Below, in pieces: positions 33,401-42,607 of a stretch of DNA of 64,000 bases. The stretch lies in NCBI GenBank assembly GCA_933822405.4, contig CAKOGP040000001.1:1053036-1117035 (forward strand). Direction: 5' to 3'. Position 1 is the first letter of the stretch. Each line of letters starts with the position of its first letter. Below the pieces are notes generated by a model. It did no database searches, was not told the origin of the DNA, and saw only the letters and a list, made by a program, of their open reading frames with translations. The position numbers were made by a program, and so were the translations under genes. This stretch comes from Cylindrotheca closterium. Taxonomy: Eukaryota > Bacillariophyta > Bacillariophyceae > Bacillariales > Bacillariaceae.

Positions 33401-35569
33401 TGACGTCGATACGAAACTTTCTTCACTTGGTTTGGAAAGTCGAAGACGGCAACTTGTCGCCATTCTGTACTGATGTGAGTACCTGAACCGTGGTATGCGT
33501 CTCCTCTTTTTCCATAGACGCACTCATTCCTTGTTGCCGTTGTAGATTGTGTCGTTGTGTCGCAAATGTCTATTGTGGCTCTCTAATGATTACATGGGGT
33601 CACTGTCCTATTCGAAGGTACATGAAGTACTTGAACATGCGAAAAGTATTTTGTCCAAATTCTGCACCGAGCCCATCGCGAATGTGAAGAAGCCCGAAAG
33701 TGCTAACAACAATGCTAGCAAAATCGACATGGAATCACATCAATGGGGCGGTTTTCCGGTGATTTCCTCCTGGCAATCGAGTGATTGCCGTGCGATATCT
33801 CTGGCAGTTTACAATCTTGCCGTGGGATGCAATGTATCCCTTTTTTCAGGATGGGAACATGAAGAATTCAACTTGAAGCTACTGAGGCGACGTCATGGTA
33901 ACAGGCATTTCGGTGTCCATGTTCATGACAAGCGAATAACAGGATACCTTACGAAGGAAACTGAGGATGAGATCTTGGAGCAGTGGAAACGCTTGCATGC
34001 TGTATGCCAGTCATTTCCTGATCTAAACTTTGAAGACCGAATGGCCGAGGTGAAGACGCGGGACTGGTATCGTGGTGAAGTCAAAGATCGTGAAGAAACT
34101 GCTAGGAATAATCCCATTGCAAGATATTCCGAAGACCACGGAGTCGACATGTTTCTTGCATTCTCATCTCTCTGCCTTCACTTGGTGAAACTAGAGACAA
34201 ATTCATTGGTTCGCAATCGACTTTTGAAGCAAGCTTTGAGTGTGTTGCTTCCAGTGGTAAGTGGTTCGGTTCATCGATCAGTGTAGGCGAGAAGTCTTGC
34301 TAACTCACCAACTCATCCATTTGGACTTTCTAGTCTCAATTCTGCGTCGACGACGTTCTCTGGGATTCCGATATAGGAGAAGCTGCTGCCTCTGTCGAAG
34401 GATTTGACGAATGGAGACTCTTGACCGATTTGGCACCAGAACAAGTGCAGAGAAAGGCGTCGGGCAAACAAAGGAGAAAGAAGAAAGAAAAAATAATAGA
34501 AAAGAAGGTTCAGGAATGGATCAAAGGAACGGACAAACCTGTGATTCGGACCTATGTCCAGCTACCAACTCGAGAATTACGATCTGTTTGGAATGAAAGT
34601 GACTCACCGGAAGCAGTGACTGACGACGACAAGAAACTCGCCCAGGAAGCTATGGAAGAGGTTCATGCTGCAATCACACAAGTCCGATCTTGCTATTCCG
34701 AAATGGCCATTGAAAAAGCCAGTCTGAGTGCATCCGTTGCTTTGCTGAAACTTGCATCCCATCGTGCTTGCTACGACCCTTTTGCTTGTCTGCAACAGGC
34801 GGCAACATTTGCCAGTGCTGGTTTGAAACTTGGCAGCAGTGACGTTCACTTTCGCAAAGCACTCCCCGATATGAAAGCGTGCAGTCCAACCGAGGCCTTG
34901 ATGATTCTGGGCCGAGCAGATTGCCTGCAGGCTCTCTACTTTCCAAACGAGTCGGCTTTTTTATGCAGCTATGTGGCCGAAGTCTGCCGTTTACGACGAA
35001 TCTCAACAGATCCAGCTCTGTTGTGGAGTGATCAATGGCGGATTCTGGCAATCCTGGCCTTCAATGTGAGTGTCCTGATTCGAACCACAGTAAATACAGT
35101 GCTGGACAAGGAAATGAAAAAGTCGTTCTTGTCCATTTGGGAGCGAGACGTCGTGGAAGAGTTGGAGATCGCACGACGAGACGGTTGGCTGTGGAAACGG
35201 AAATACGTTTCGGCCAAAAATGATGGAAAGCAGGGAGTGACTGTGGGCGACGAGGACGACGAAGAAGAGCAATTCGAGAGTGAGGCAAGCGATATGGGAG
35301 ACGACGACGAAGAACCAGCTGATTCCAAGTTTGGTGCATCGCCACAGGACGCTGGTGCCATTCAACTTCCTGTTGCAGCACCACCACCACCACCACACCT
35401 ACCCTTTGAGACCATGACAAATGTCGCCACGATGCAACCATTTCTAAACAATGCTGCTGATCAGCAGCAACAAATGCCTACTCTTGACCTTTTGAATCCT
35501 GCGTTTTTGCAAGTGCAAGGAGAAAACGGCGACGATGAAGTATCTGAGATTCGCATTGTTTCAGTCTAG
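30426..35569 (+). CDS. Large TPR protein, TFIIIC TFC4/GTF3C3-like
   Basis: Six exons: 30426-31655, 31730-32632, 32699-32829, 32895-33474, 33546-34256 and 34334-35569, giving 1596 residues. The N-terminus is basic, followed by an acidic run (DDDEDDTDDDDEDEDDEDEEEE). TPR-type helices follow: GDALKYHAQGRPTLAIKALK, then VPSAPQVYSSLGMVYEDML and DYTLWVKAAGCAIQAAELHG, in the order seen at the start of TFIIIC tau131. In that complex the TPR subunit bridges box A binding and TFIIIB recruitment at tRNA genes. The protein is nearly twice the human length, and its C-terminal ~900 residues show no clear match, only scattered helical repeats and a Pro-rich tail (APPPPPHLPF). Another large TPR scaffold, such as a Cabin1/Hir3-type protein, is possible. 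Confidence 0.6.
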
Positions 35570-35641
35570 AAAACATTGTAGGCTGGATAGTAAAAGTATT
35601 ATAAAGCTCTAACCTTATGCCATGATAGACTCACTCACTAC

Positions 35642-36526
35642 TTATGGAGATGACGAGGATGCCTTGGTGGCGACAGATCCGCCAGTGTAGTAGCAAGATC
35701 GGCCATCTCGGCTGACCCACATGGTACTCTTGGTTTTCTGGTTGTAGTGTGGTGCAAAGCCAACATTGCCATGTGATTCAATGGCTTCGTCAAGGAGTGC
35801 AGAGTTCTCCTCTAGAAATTCCAACACTGGTTCGGCGACAACCTCAACCACTGGTGAAGCAGCGGCGGCAGGAGCAGCCGATCCTCCTTCAAAGAACCCT
35901 TCTGCCTTCAATTGTGCAACCCAAGCCTCTGCTCGCTCTGCGGAAAGATCTTCTTGGTTAACCTCATCGCACAGCAAACCGCAAAACTTGTCTCCACGAA
36001 TAGCCTTGCTATCTTCGTGTTCGTAACCTTCTTGACTAGTGTATCCCATCATGACACATCCAAGGGCCTCAAAGACATCGTGAAGCTCACCAGAAGCATC
36101 AGCATAATTCTCAGCGTACGAACTTTGATCACCTAGACCAAAGACAGCAACCTTTTTGCCTTGCATATTCATTTCTTGCATCTCGCCGTAGTAGATTTCA
36201 TCCCATCCGGTTCCTGAACGTTCGGTATCTGAACCAGTATTCCAAGTAGGTGTTCCGACGATCAAAGAGTCGTACTTTTCAAAGAAATCCTTGACAGATC
36301 CTTCAATGGTCTCCACATCAAAAGGCCCCTCTACTTCGGGCAGACTTTCTTTGAGGTAGTCGGCAATGGTCTCGGTCGATCCGGTGGAGGTACCAAAGAC
36401 AATGGCGGACGCCATATCCAAGGAAACCACTGTCCTTCCACCATTATTGTTGGATGGAAGGGTGAAGGCAGATGTGTACGCAAACGATGCTGCTGCTAGA
36501 AATAAGGAGACGGACTTCATGATCAT
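35642..36526 (-). CDS. Flavodoxin with C-terminal extension, plastid-targeted
   Basis: A 294-residue intronless protein. Flavodoxin is the FMN electron carrier that replaces ferredoxin in photosynthesis when iron is short. A signal peptide ends SAF-TLPS, the plastid motif. FMN contacts are visible: phosphate loop FGTSTGSTET, tryptophan loop TPTWNTGSD and tyrosine loop GDQSSYAENYADASG. The long-chain insertion is present. The flavodoxin fold ends near residue 213 (WVAQLKAEGFF). About 80 extra residues follow: an Ala/Pro linker, then LEFLEENSALLDEAIESHG and HYNQKTKSTMWVSRDGRSCY. This tail is not part of ordinary flavodoxins. The gene ends 72 bp from the stop of the convergent TFIIIC-like gene. 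Confidence 0.93.
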   Translation of the reverse strand: MIMKSVSLFLAAASFAYTSAFTLPSNNNGGRTVVSLDMASAIVFGTSTGSTETIADYLKESLPEVEGPFDVETIEGSVKDFFEKYDSLIVGTPTWNTGSDTERSGTGWDEIYYGEMQEMNMQGKKVAVFGLGDQSSYAENYADASGELHDVFEALGCVMMGYTSQEGYEHEDSKAIRGDKFCGLLCDEVNQEDLSAERAEAWVAQLKAEGFFEGGSAAPAAAASPVVEVVAEPVLEFLEENSALLDEAIESHGNVGFAPHYNQKTKSTMWVSRDGRSCYYTGGSVATKASSSSP

Positions 36527-37144
36527 TGTCTTCTAGTTTGAAATTGCAAATCGAAATTCCGTTTGTGATTTTGATTGGAATGAAATTGGAAGGAGAAGAA
36601 GAGCGAAGGATCAAATCATGAGAACCGCACAAGCCATACTTGAGCGGGTCGAATGTGTCAAATCTTTAGTATCTACCGGCACCAAAGGTATCCGGTTGCA
36701 CCGGTACTATCTATCGAGCCCTTTTCTTTCTAGTTGTGATAGCTAAGCAGGACTTCCGACTTGGACTACGCTACAGTATGTTGCTATCCATTTGGTTGCG
36801 AGGATACACAGGTGGTCCTACCTGCCGCCCCATGAATGTTTTCAATGTGGTGTTGGTGTGCCGAATCAATCGGTTGTACCGGTAGGCCGATGATACAGCA
36901 TATTGATACACTTTCAACCATCAATAACAATGACATAGTCATCGCTTCCAGTTTGTGGTTTGTCTTTCCCTTTCCAGCGTACTTTGTCGATCACATGAAA
37001 GCTACGATCACGATGTATTCGCTGAAACAACCAACGTCCATGTCATCATCACCAAGAATACATTTCTGCCCGATCTTATGTTACACTAATTCAGTACACG
37101 ATATAAAGTAGAGGTTTTTGATTATCAAATCAGATCGTTTACAT
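36527..37144. other. Flavodoxin upstream region
   Basis: 618 bp without a supported gene. It has two similar blocks, CCGGTTGCACCGGTAC near 36693 and TCGGTTGTACCGGTAG near 36868, which might be regulatory. The flavodoxin promoter must lie here. Confidence 0.4.
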
Positions 37145-37834
37145 TTAGAAGTAAATTTGGATGGATGGTCCCATGGTACTCTTGACGTAAATCTGTCCAA
37201 TGTTTTGCCATTGCTTCTTCAACAAGGATGCGAGGAAGTTAGCAGCAAGCTGAGTGTTGACAACGATTTCCTTGTGGGTCATCTCGACGTTTCCGACGGC
37301 AACATTCAAACACATAACCTTCTTCATCTGGAACTTGATGGTGGCCTTGACCTCATCAATCTTCTCTTGCATATCATCACCAGAAGCGATCAAAGTGGGG
37401 AATTTACCAGCCTTGGTAAGACCGGGACCCAACAAACGAGGAATCTGCTTGATCATGTTATCGGAAGCCATGAAGAAATCGTAACGCTTAGCAAGCTTCT
37501 TGACCATCTTCTTGTTCTTGTTCAACTTCTTCAAGTCCTCAACACTCATGTGGTCAACACCGATACGGTCGGCTTGTTCACAATGGGCAGCGTTACCAAG
37601 AACGCAGCACTTGAGGTTGGGGCGTGGAACAGCTGGAAGCTTGAAGGTTCCAGAGAAACGCTTGTCACGGACGGGGTCGTAGTTCTTCAAGGTGATTTGG
37701 CACTCGATGGTTTCCTTGAAGTTACGCTTCTTTCCCTTCTTGTCTTCACCGTTCACGTGAACGTCTTCACCTTTGGCGAATGCAAGGATGTCAGTGACGG
37801 CCTTGTCTAGGATGTCAGAGTTAAGCTTGGACAT
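37145..37834 (-). CDS. RPL10A: 60S ribosomal protein uL1 (RPL10A)
   Basis: A 229-residue protein starting at the ATG at 37834 ([13 protein letters not shown]), which matches the family N-terminus; the frame is open for 23 more codons upstream but with no homology. Hallmarks are [72 protein letters not shown] and the C-terminal [10 protein letters not shown]. uL1 forms the mobile L1 stalk that guides deacylated tRNA out of the E site. A short insert ([14 protein letters not shown]) after the first helix is longer than in animals. Codon use is strongly biased to C-ending codons, as expected for a highly expressed gene. Confidence 0.97.
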   Translation of the reverse strand: MSKLNSDILDKAVTDILAFAKGEDVHVNGEDKKGKKRNFKETIECQITLKNYDPVRDKRFSGTFKLPAVPRPNLKCCVLGNAAHCEQADRIGVDHMSVEDLKKLNKNKKMVKKLAKRYDFFMASDNMIKQIPRLLGPGLTKAGKFPTLIASGDDMQEKIDEVKATIKFQMKKVMCLNVAVGNVEMTHKEIVVNTQLAANFLASLLKKQWQNIGQIYVKSTMGPSIQIYF

Positions 37835-38398
37835 GATCGAATCTGATTGACTGCTCTCGAGTAATGAGGGGCAAGAAAATTTTTCTCTGTTGCCAAAAAA
37901 CAAAGGATGGGTTAGTTTACCGCAAAACTAGAATCACAAAAGTACCAGATCTACAGCGAAACTGTGTGGGAAAGTGGTCCAACGAGTCGTCGATTTGAAA
38001 ATGGACAACATCCACGAGGTGATGCACCATGATGAAGCTGGACAAGGGCCTGTAAAATCAACATGCCAAAGCTCCATAATGACCACATCATTCGTAGTGT
38101 CCATCAGCGATGATATGGCCGGTTTTTCCTTTCTCCCACTCCGTTGAGGCGTGCATCGCATTCACTCACCTGCTCGCAAAGAAGTGAGACGACGTGGGAT
38201 GGTTGATTTTGGAGCGGTCTGTCCGTCCGTTGTCATTTTCCCATTTGGGTGCATGTGCTACTTTTTCATCGATGACGAACGGTTTGGGTGGTGCAAACAC
38301 ATCACCGAGACACTGTCTACCTACAGAAAACACAACAGATTCGATTGAGACCACCACTCCGGCTCACGACTTCGAATAGAAACAGCGAAAATTCTAGA
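37835..38398. other. Divergent promoter region of RPL10A and YchF gene
   Basis: 564 bp between two outward-facing starts. No supported coding exon; one short minus-strand frame near 37934-38161 reads vaguely like an integrase but shows no conserved motif. Confidence 0.4.
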
Positions 38399-39634
38399 AT
38401 GAAAATCAATCTCTCTTCCACAACCATGATTCTATCCTTGCTTTCCATGCCGGCTAGAACTGCGGCATTCTCGTCCATGTCATCCTTCACTCGATCCTCA
38501 GGAATCAAGATGGTTCGCAATTACTCTTCCACGAGATTATCCATGAAGCTTCAAACTGCTTTGGTGGGATTGCCCAATGTTGGAAAGTCTACTTTGTTCA
38601 ACGCTTTGACGGAGAGTCAAGGAGCAGAAATGGGAAACTATCCTTTCTGTACCATTGATGCCAATGTTGGTATTGTCACCGTTCCCGACGAAAAGCTGCA
38701 GAAATTGTCCGAGCTCAACAGCTCTGAAAAGACTGTACCTACCACATTGGAATTCGTAGATGTTGCCGGTCTCATCAAGGGTGCATCCCAAGGAGAGGGT
38801 TTGGGAAACAAGTTTTTGGCCTCTATTCGTCAGTCGGATGCCGTTGTCCATGTCGTCCGATGCTTTGAAGATGGTGATGTTATCCACGTCGATGGATCTG
38901 TTGATGCCATTAGAGATGCTGAATTGATCAATCTCGAGTTGGCCTTTGCCGACTTGGATCAAGTCGAAGGTAGATTGTTGAGAATCAAGAAGGACCGCAA
39001 CGCCAGTCCTGTGGAGAAGCAAGCGCTTGAGAAGGTCAAGGAAGTTTTGGAAAGCGACAGACCTGCACGATTTGCCGAATTAGATGAAGAGGAAGAAAAC
39101 GCCATCAAGTCGTTGGGTCTGCTGTCCCGCAAAAAGATGATCTACGCGGCCAATGTTGCTGACGCTGACCTTGCCACTGGAAACGAAATGACAAAGAAAT
39201 TGCAAGAACTTGCAGACAGCGAAGGAGCCAAGATGGTCATCGTTTCTGCTCAAGTCGAAGCCGAGCTAGTGGAGCTAGAAGATGAGGACCGCGTTGATTT
39301 CTTGGAATCTCTCGGTGTCACCATGGAGAACTCTGGACTACGTGCCCTTGTTAGAGAAGCATACGACCTTCTTCAATTGCAAACTTACTACACTAGTGGT
39401 CCCCAGGAAAGCAGAGCATGGACCATCCGCAAGGGATGGACTGCACCAAAGGCAGCAGGAGTTATCCACAACGATTTTGAACGCGGTTTCATCCGAGCAG
39501 AAACCATTTCCTATGAACACCTTATTGAGTGCGGAAGTGAACAAGCAGCAAAGTCAAAGGGACTGCTTCGTAGTGAAGGAAAGGATTATGTAGTTCAAGA
39601 AGGAGATGTGATCCTTTTCAGATTTAACGTTTAG
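38399..39634 (+). CDS. YchF/OLA1-family GTPase with organelle presequence
   Basis: A 411-residue intronless protein. YchF/OLA1 proteins are Obg-related P-loop NTPases, several of which prefer ATP, and bind ribosomes. Visible motifs are G1 GLPNVGKST (residues 57-65), the G2 region NYPFCTID, G3 DVAGLIKGASQGEGLGNKF and, in the C-terminal TGS domain, TYYTSGPQESRAWTIRKG, VIHNDFERGFIRAE and GDVILFRFNV. The sequence is closer to bacterial YchF than to cytosolic OLA1. The first ~50 residues form a signal peptide (MILSLLSMPARTAAF-SSM) plus Ser/Arg-rich transit stretch, so plastid import is likely. Confidence 0.92.
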   Translation: MKINLSSTTMILSLLSMPARTAAFSSMSSFTRSSGIKMVRNYSSTRLSMKLQTALVGLPNVGKSTLFNALTESQGAEMGNYPFCTIDANVGIVTVPDEKLQKLSELNSSEKTVPTTLEFVDVAGLIKGASQGEGLGNKFLASIRQSDAVVHVVRCFEDGDVIHVDGSVDAIRDAELINLELAFADLDQVEGRLLRIKKDRNASPVEKQALEKVKEVLESDRPARFAELDEEEENAIKSLGLLSRKKMIYAANVADADLATGNEMTKKLQELADSEGAKMVIVSAQVEAELVELEDEDRVDFLESLGVTMENSGLRALVREAYDLLQLQTYYTSGPQESRAWTIRKGWTAPKAAGVIHNDFERGFIRAETISYEHLIECGSEQAAKSKGLLRSEGKDYVVQEGDVILFRFNV

Positions 39635-39713
39635 ATACCGGTACAATCCAATAGAATATAGGACTAATTCAGATCCTTGTCAAAATTCATCTTCGAACGA
39701 CCCACTTTTTATC

Positions 39714-40226
39714 ATGAAGACTGCCGTTCTATTGCTACTAGCCATCTCACACAATACAACTGCATGGATTCAGTGTAGTAGAGCTGGTAGACTAGCTCAT
39801 TCCTCTACGTATGCTTTATCTGACGATTATCTAGAGAATGATTTGGTTGCAGTGAAACCGGACAAAGACGATGATTCTTCGAGTAAATCCCGACTTTGTG
39901 TCGTGAAACCAGACAATACCGTGGTGCCTCTTTGCCGACATGAAGACGACGTTGAAACCGATCTATTCATTGATCCTCGATGTTACGAAGAGGAATTTTG
40001 GGGGAAGGTTGAAGATGAAAGTGTGGTCGGAAGCTATGGTGAAGGTTGGTATGGGCAAAGGCCGGTTCCAAGTTTGGGAGGTGGACCTGGATATGGAGCT
40101 GAAGCTCAAGAAATTTGGAGCGTTGATGAAGATTTGCTTATACAATTAGAAGAAGAAAATGTCGACCTGCCAGTACTGGATATGGGAATTGCCCATGGTG
40201 AAAAAGCAAGAGGCGGCGCCTTCTAG
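39714..40226 (+). CDS. Unknown small signal-peptide protein
   Basis: A 170-residue intronless protein starting 79 bp after the YchF stop on the same strand. A signal peptide (MKTAVLLLLAISHNTTAW) with an aromatic residue after the predicted cleavage point suggests secretion or plastid import. The mature part is acidic (pairs such as KDDDSSSKS, EEEF, QLEEENVDL) and has a glycine/tyrosine patch (GSYGEGWYGQRPVP and GGGPGYGAEA). There is no membrane helix after the signal and only three cysteines. I do not recognise a family. Confidence 0.65.
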   Translation: MKTAVLLLLAISHNTTAWIQCSRAGRLAHSSTYALSDDYLENDLVAVKPDKDDDSSSKSRLCVVKPDNTVVPLCRHEDDVETDLFIDPRCYEEEFWGKVEDESVVGSYGEGWYGQRPVPSLGGGPGYGAEAQEIWSVDEDLLIQLEEENVDLPVLDMGIAHGEKARGGAF

Positions 40227-40330
40227 TTTGACGACGTTTCAACACACTTCTTACTGTCCGCCCATAGAGAATAAACTATATCCACATACACATATAATAG
40301 GCAAGCAGATAATCAAACGTTATTGTTTAC

Positions 40331-42234
40331 TTATTGATAGTTTCCTTGCGAGATAACGTCATCAATCTTCAGTATCATCTTGACAACTTGTGCTGCCAAC
40401 TGCAGTTGTTGTTGCTTTCCAATCAGAGTCTCAAATACTCCAAGAGTCTTCATGTCGGTAGAATGATCAAACCTCTTTCCATTCAAGTCCAATTTAGCAT
40501 CCAAGTCGATATGATTAAGCCCGAGTCCTACTCTTGGGTTATTCTCCTTGACTTGTCTCGATTTGATGGCAGCAACTTCTTCAATGGGCGAAAGACCAGC
40601 ATTTTCAGCCAATGCCATTGGAATGTCATCTAGAGCATCACCAAAGGCACGAATGGCATATTGATCCACTCCTGAAACAGTGTCTGCAAACTTCTTGACG
40701 GCCAAAGAGCACGAAACCTCTGCCGAACCCCCACCGTAAACCTATTGAAAACAAAAAGCACGAAAGCAAGTGCGATTAGTGGAATCATGAAACAGTATCC
40801 AAAAGTGCAAAGAGTGCAACCCAAAACGTACCACACGATTGTCAATGACCAAATTTCTCACGACGCACATGGCATCATGAAGCGATCGCTTGGCCTCATC
40901 GACAATCATCTTATTTCCACCACGGACCAACACAGTGACAGCCTTTTGGTTCTTACAGTCCTCTAGAACCAAGATTCGATCTTGTTGTCTCGAGCTGTTG
41001 GTTCCAAGAGAGATTTGCTTGACTTTTCCAACGGTTCCCAGCTTGTCTTCCGATAGTTCTTCGACACGGGCGACAATACGTGCACCAGTGGCAATGGCAA
41101 TGTGTTCAATCTCGACACCTCCTACCCAACGAACAGCGGGAAGTCCCTGTTGCAGAAGCAAGTGATTCGCTTCATCATCAAACCCCCATTGACAAATGAC
41201 CAAGTTGGCTCCACTGTCCTTAATTTTCTGTATCATCGCACGGAAATAGTCTTGCTCTTGGGCGTAAAGCTCCTCGTAGGCTTCCACCGAAGTAATTTGC
41301 AACTTGTGCTTGGTCTTTGGTTTTGGTGGTTCTAGGGGGCAAGTCAAAATACAGATCTTGGCATCAGTAATCTCGGTCGGCATTTGGGGGTGCGAAAATT
41401 CCTTGTCCAAGACTAATCCATTCACCAATGCGGTATCCTTCAAGGATCCCCCAGTCTTTCCTTCCATACGAATCATATCAAAGTTGACATCGTTACGGTC
41501 CAAATCAGCAACATTCATGACTGCCTGGACAGCAACTTGCGCCATTTCGTCTCGGTGGGATTGCAAAATCTTACTGGACAGAGTTGTCTTGGCAGTGGTC
41601 AGCAAGGGTTCCAAGTTGTCTCTGCTGAATTCGACGCGGTCCGCAATGACTTCCAAATGCTTAATTGCTACCTCCGCTGCCGTCTCAAATCCACTGGCAA
41701 TACGAACAGGGTGAACTCCTTTGTTCAACAAGACTTCCGCTTGCTCTAACAAGGCTCCCGCCAAAACCACAACACCGGTAGTTCCGTCTCCAATTTCATC
41801 ATCCTGAGAAGAGGAAAGTTCTACCATCAACTTGGCTACTTGATGGTGAATTTCCATTTGTGTCATAATTGTGGCACCGTCATTGGTAATGGTAACGTCT
41901 CCATCTGGGCTCACCATGAGCTTGTCCATTCCCTTAGGTCCCAAGGATGTTCGGAGCAACTTGGATATGGATCTGGCCGCCAAGATATTGGATTTGGTAG
42001 CTTCTACACCCTTGACTCGGTTCTTGCTCTGTTGGTCCTTCAAGACAATAAAGGGCCTTCCGTATTCATCTATTTGTTTACAATTTAGAATGGTTTCAAA
42101 AACACGATACACACAAACACACACACAACACAAAATTGCAACCATCATATTCAGTTAGAAGGAATTCTCGTACTGATACAAGCAACGCATCAAAAACTCG
42201 TTCAACCAAACTTACCGTATACCATAGACGCCAT
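40331..42234 (-). CDS. CCT5: Chaperonin CCT subunit epsilon (TCP-1 epsilon)
   Basis: Three exons: 42216-42234 (19 nt), 40832-42069 and 40331-40741, giving 555 residues. The tiny first exon encodes MASMVY, completed by [16 protein letters not shown], which matches the N-terminus of human CCT5. Group II chaperonin motifs are present: [36 protein letters not shown] and the second ATP-site region [15 protein letters not shown]. Subunit identity comes from the N-terminus and [18 protein letters not shown] in the apical domain. CCT folds actin and tubulin as a hetero-oligomeric double ring in the cytosol. It lies downstream of UTP20 on the same strand. Confidence 0.95.
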
Positions 42235-42607
42235 CTTGAAAAGGTTGTTGTTACAGAACTAACTCTGGAAACGATAAAAGCTACTACACAACAAGGTTTG
42301 CCCTTTTACGATGATCGAACGATTGCCAATGCTCTCGAAATAAGTCTGTACGACTTCCGCTTCCGCATAGATTTGCATGGATGCGATTGGGGCGCCAATT
42401 GTCGGGACTAAATGAGTTTCTTTTGTTCGTGGCAACACTGCCTGCTGAACCGTAAAAGAGTACCATACTGGAACGGCCGGGAAAATCAATATTTACTCCC
42501 AAGAATTGTGTGCTAAATTTCTATTTCCCGGCCGTTCCTGTATCTACTTTCCACGTTCAAATAAATGATTTGGAATGTTTACAAAATATTACTGTATCAT
42601 AGCATTC
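42235..42607. other. Spacer between UTP20 stop and CCT5 start
   Basis: 373 bp. Its one distinct feature is a 15-bp perfect inverted repeat at 42470-42538. The rest is unremarkable. Confidence 0.5.
42470..42538. repeat. 15-bp perfect inverted repeat, 39-nt spacer
   Basis: GGAACGGCCGGGAAA at 42470-42484 and TTTCCCGGCCGTTCC at 42524-42538 are exact reverse complements. The arms are much richer in G+C than their surroundings. It could fold as an RNA hairpin after UTP20 or mark a tiny foldback element. Confidence 0.85.

Noticed and set aside
37934..38161. Minus-strand frame with an integrase-like phrase (LWHVDFTGPCPASS)
   Set aside because: No zinc finger or DDE residues around it, only 75 codons, and it lies in the RPL10A promoter region.
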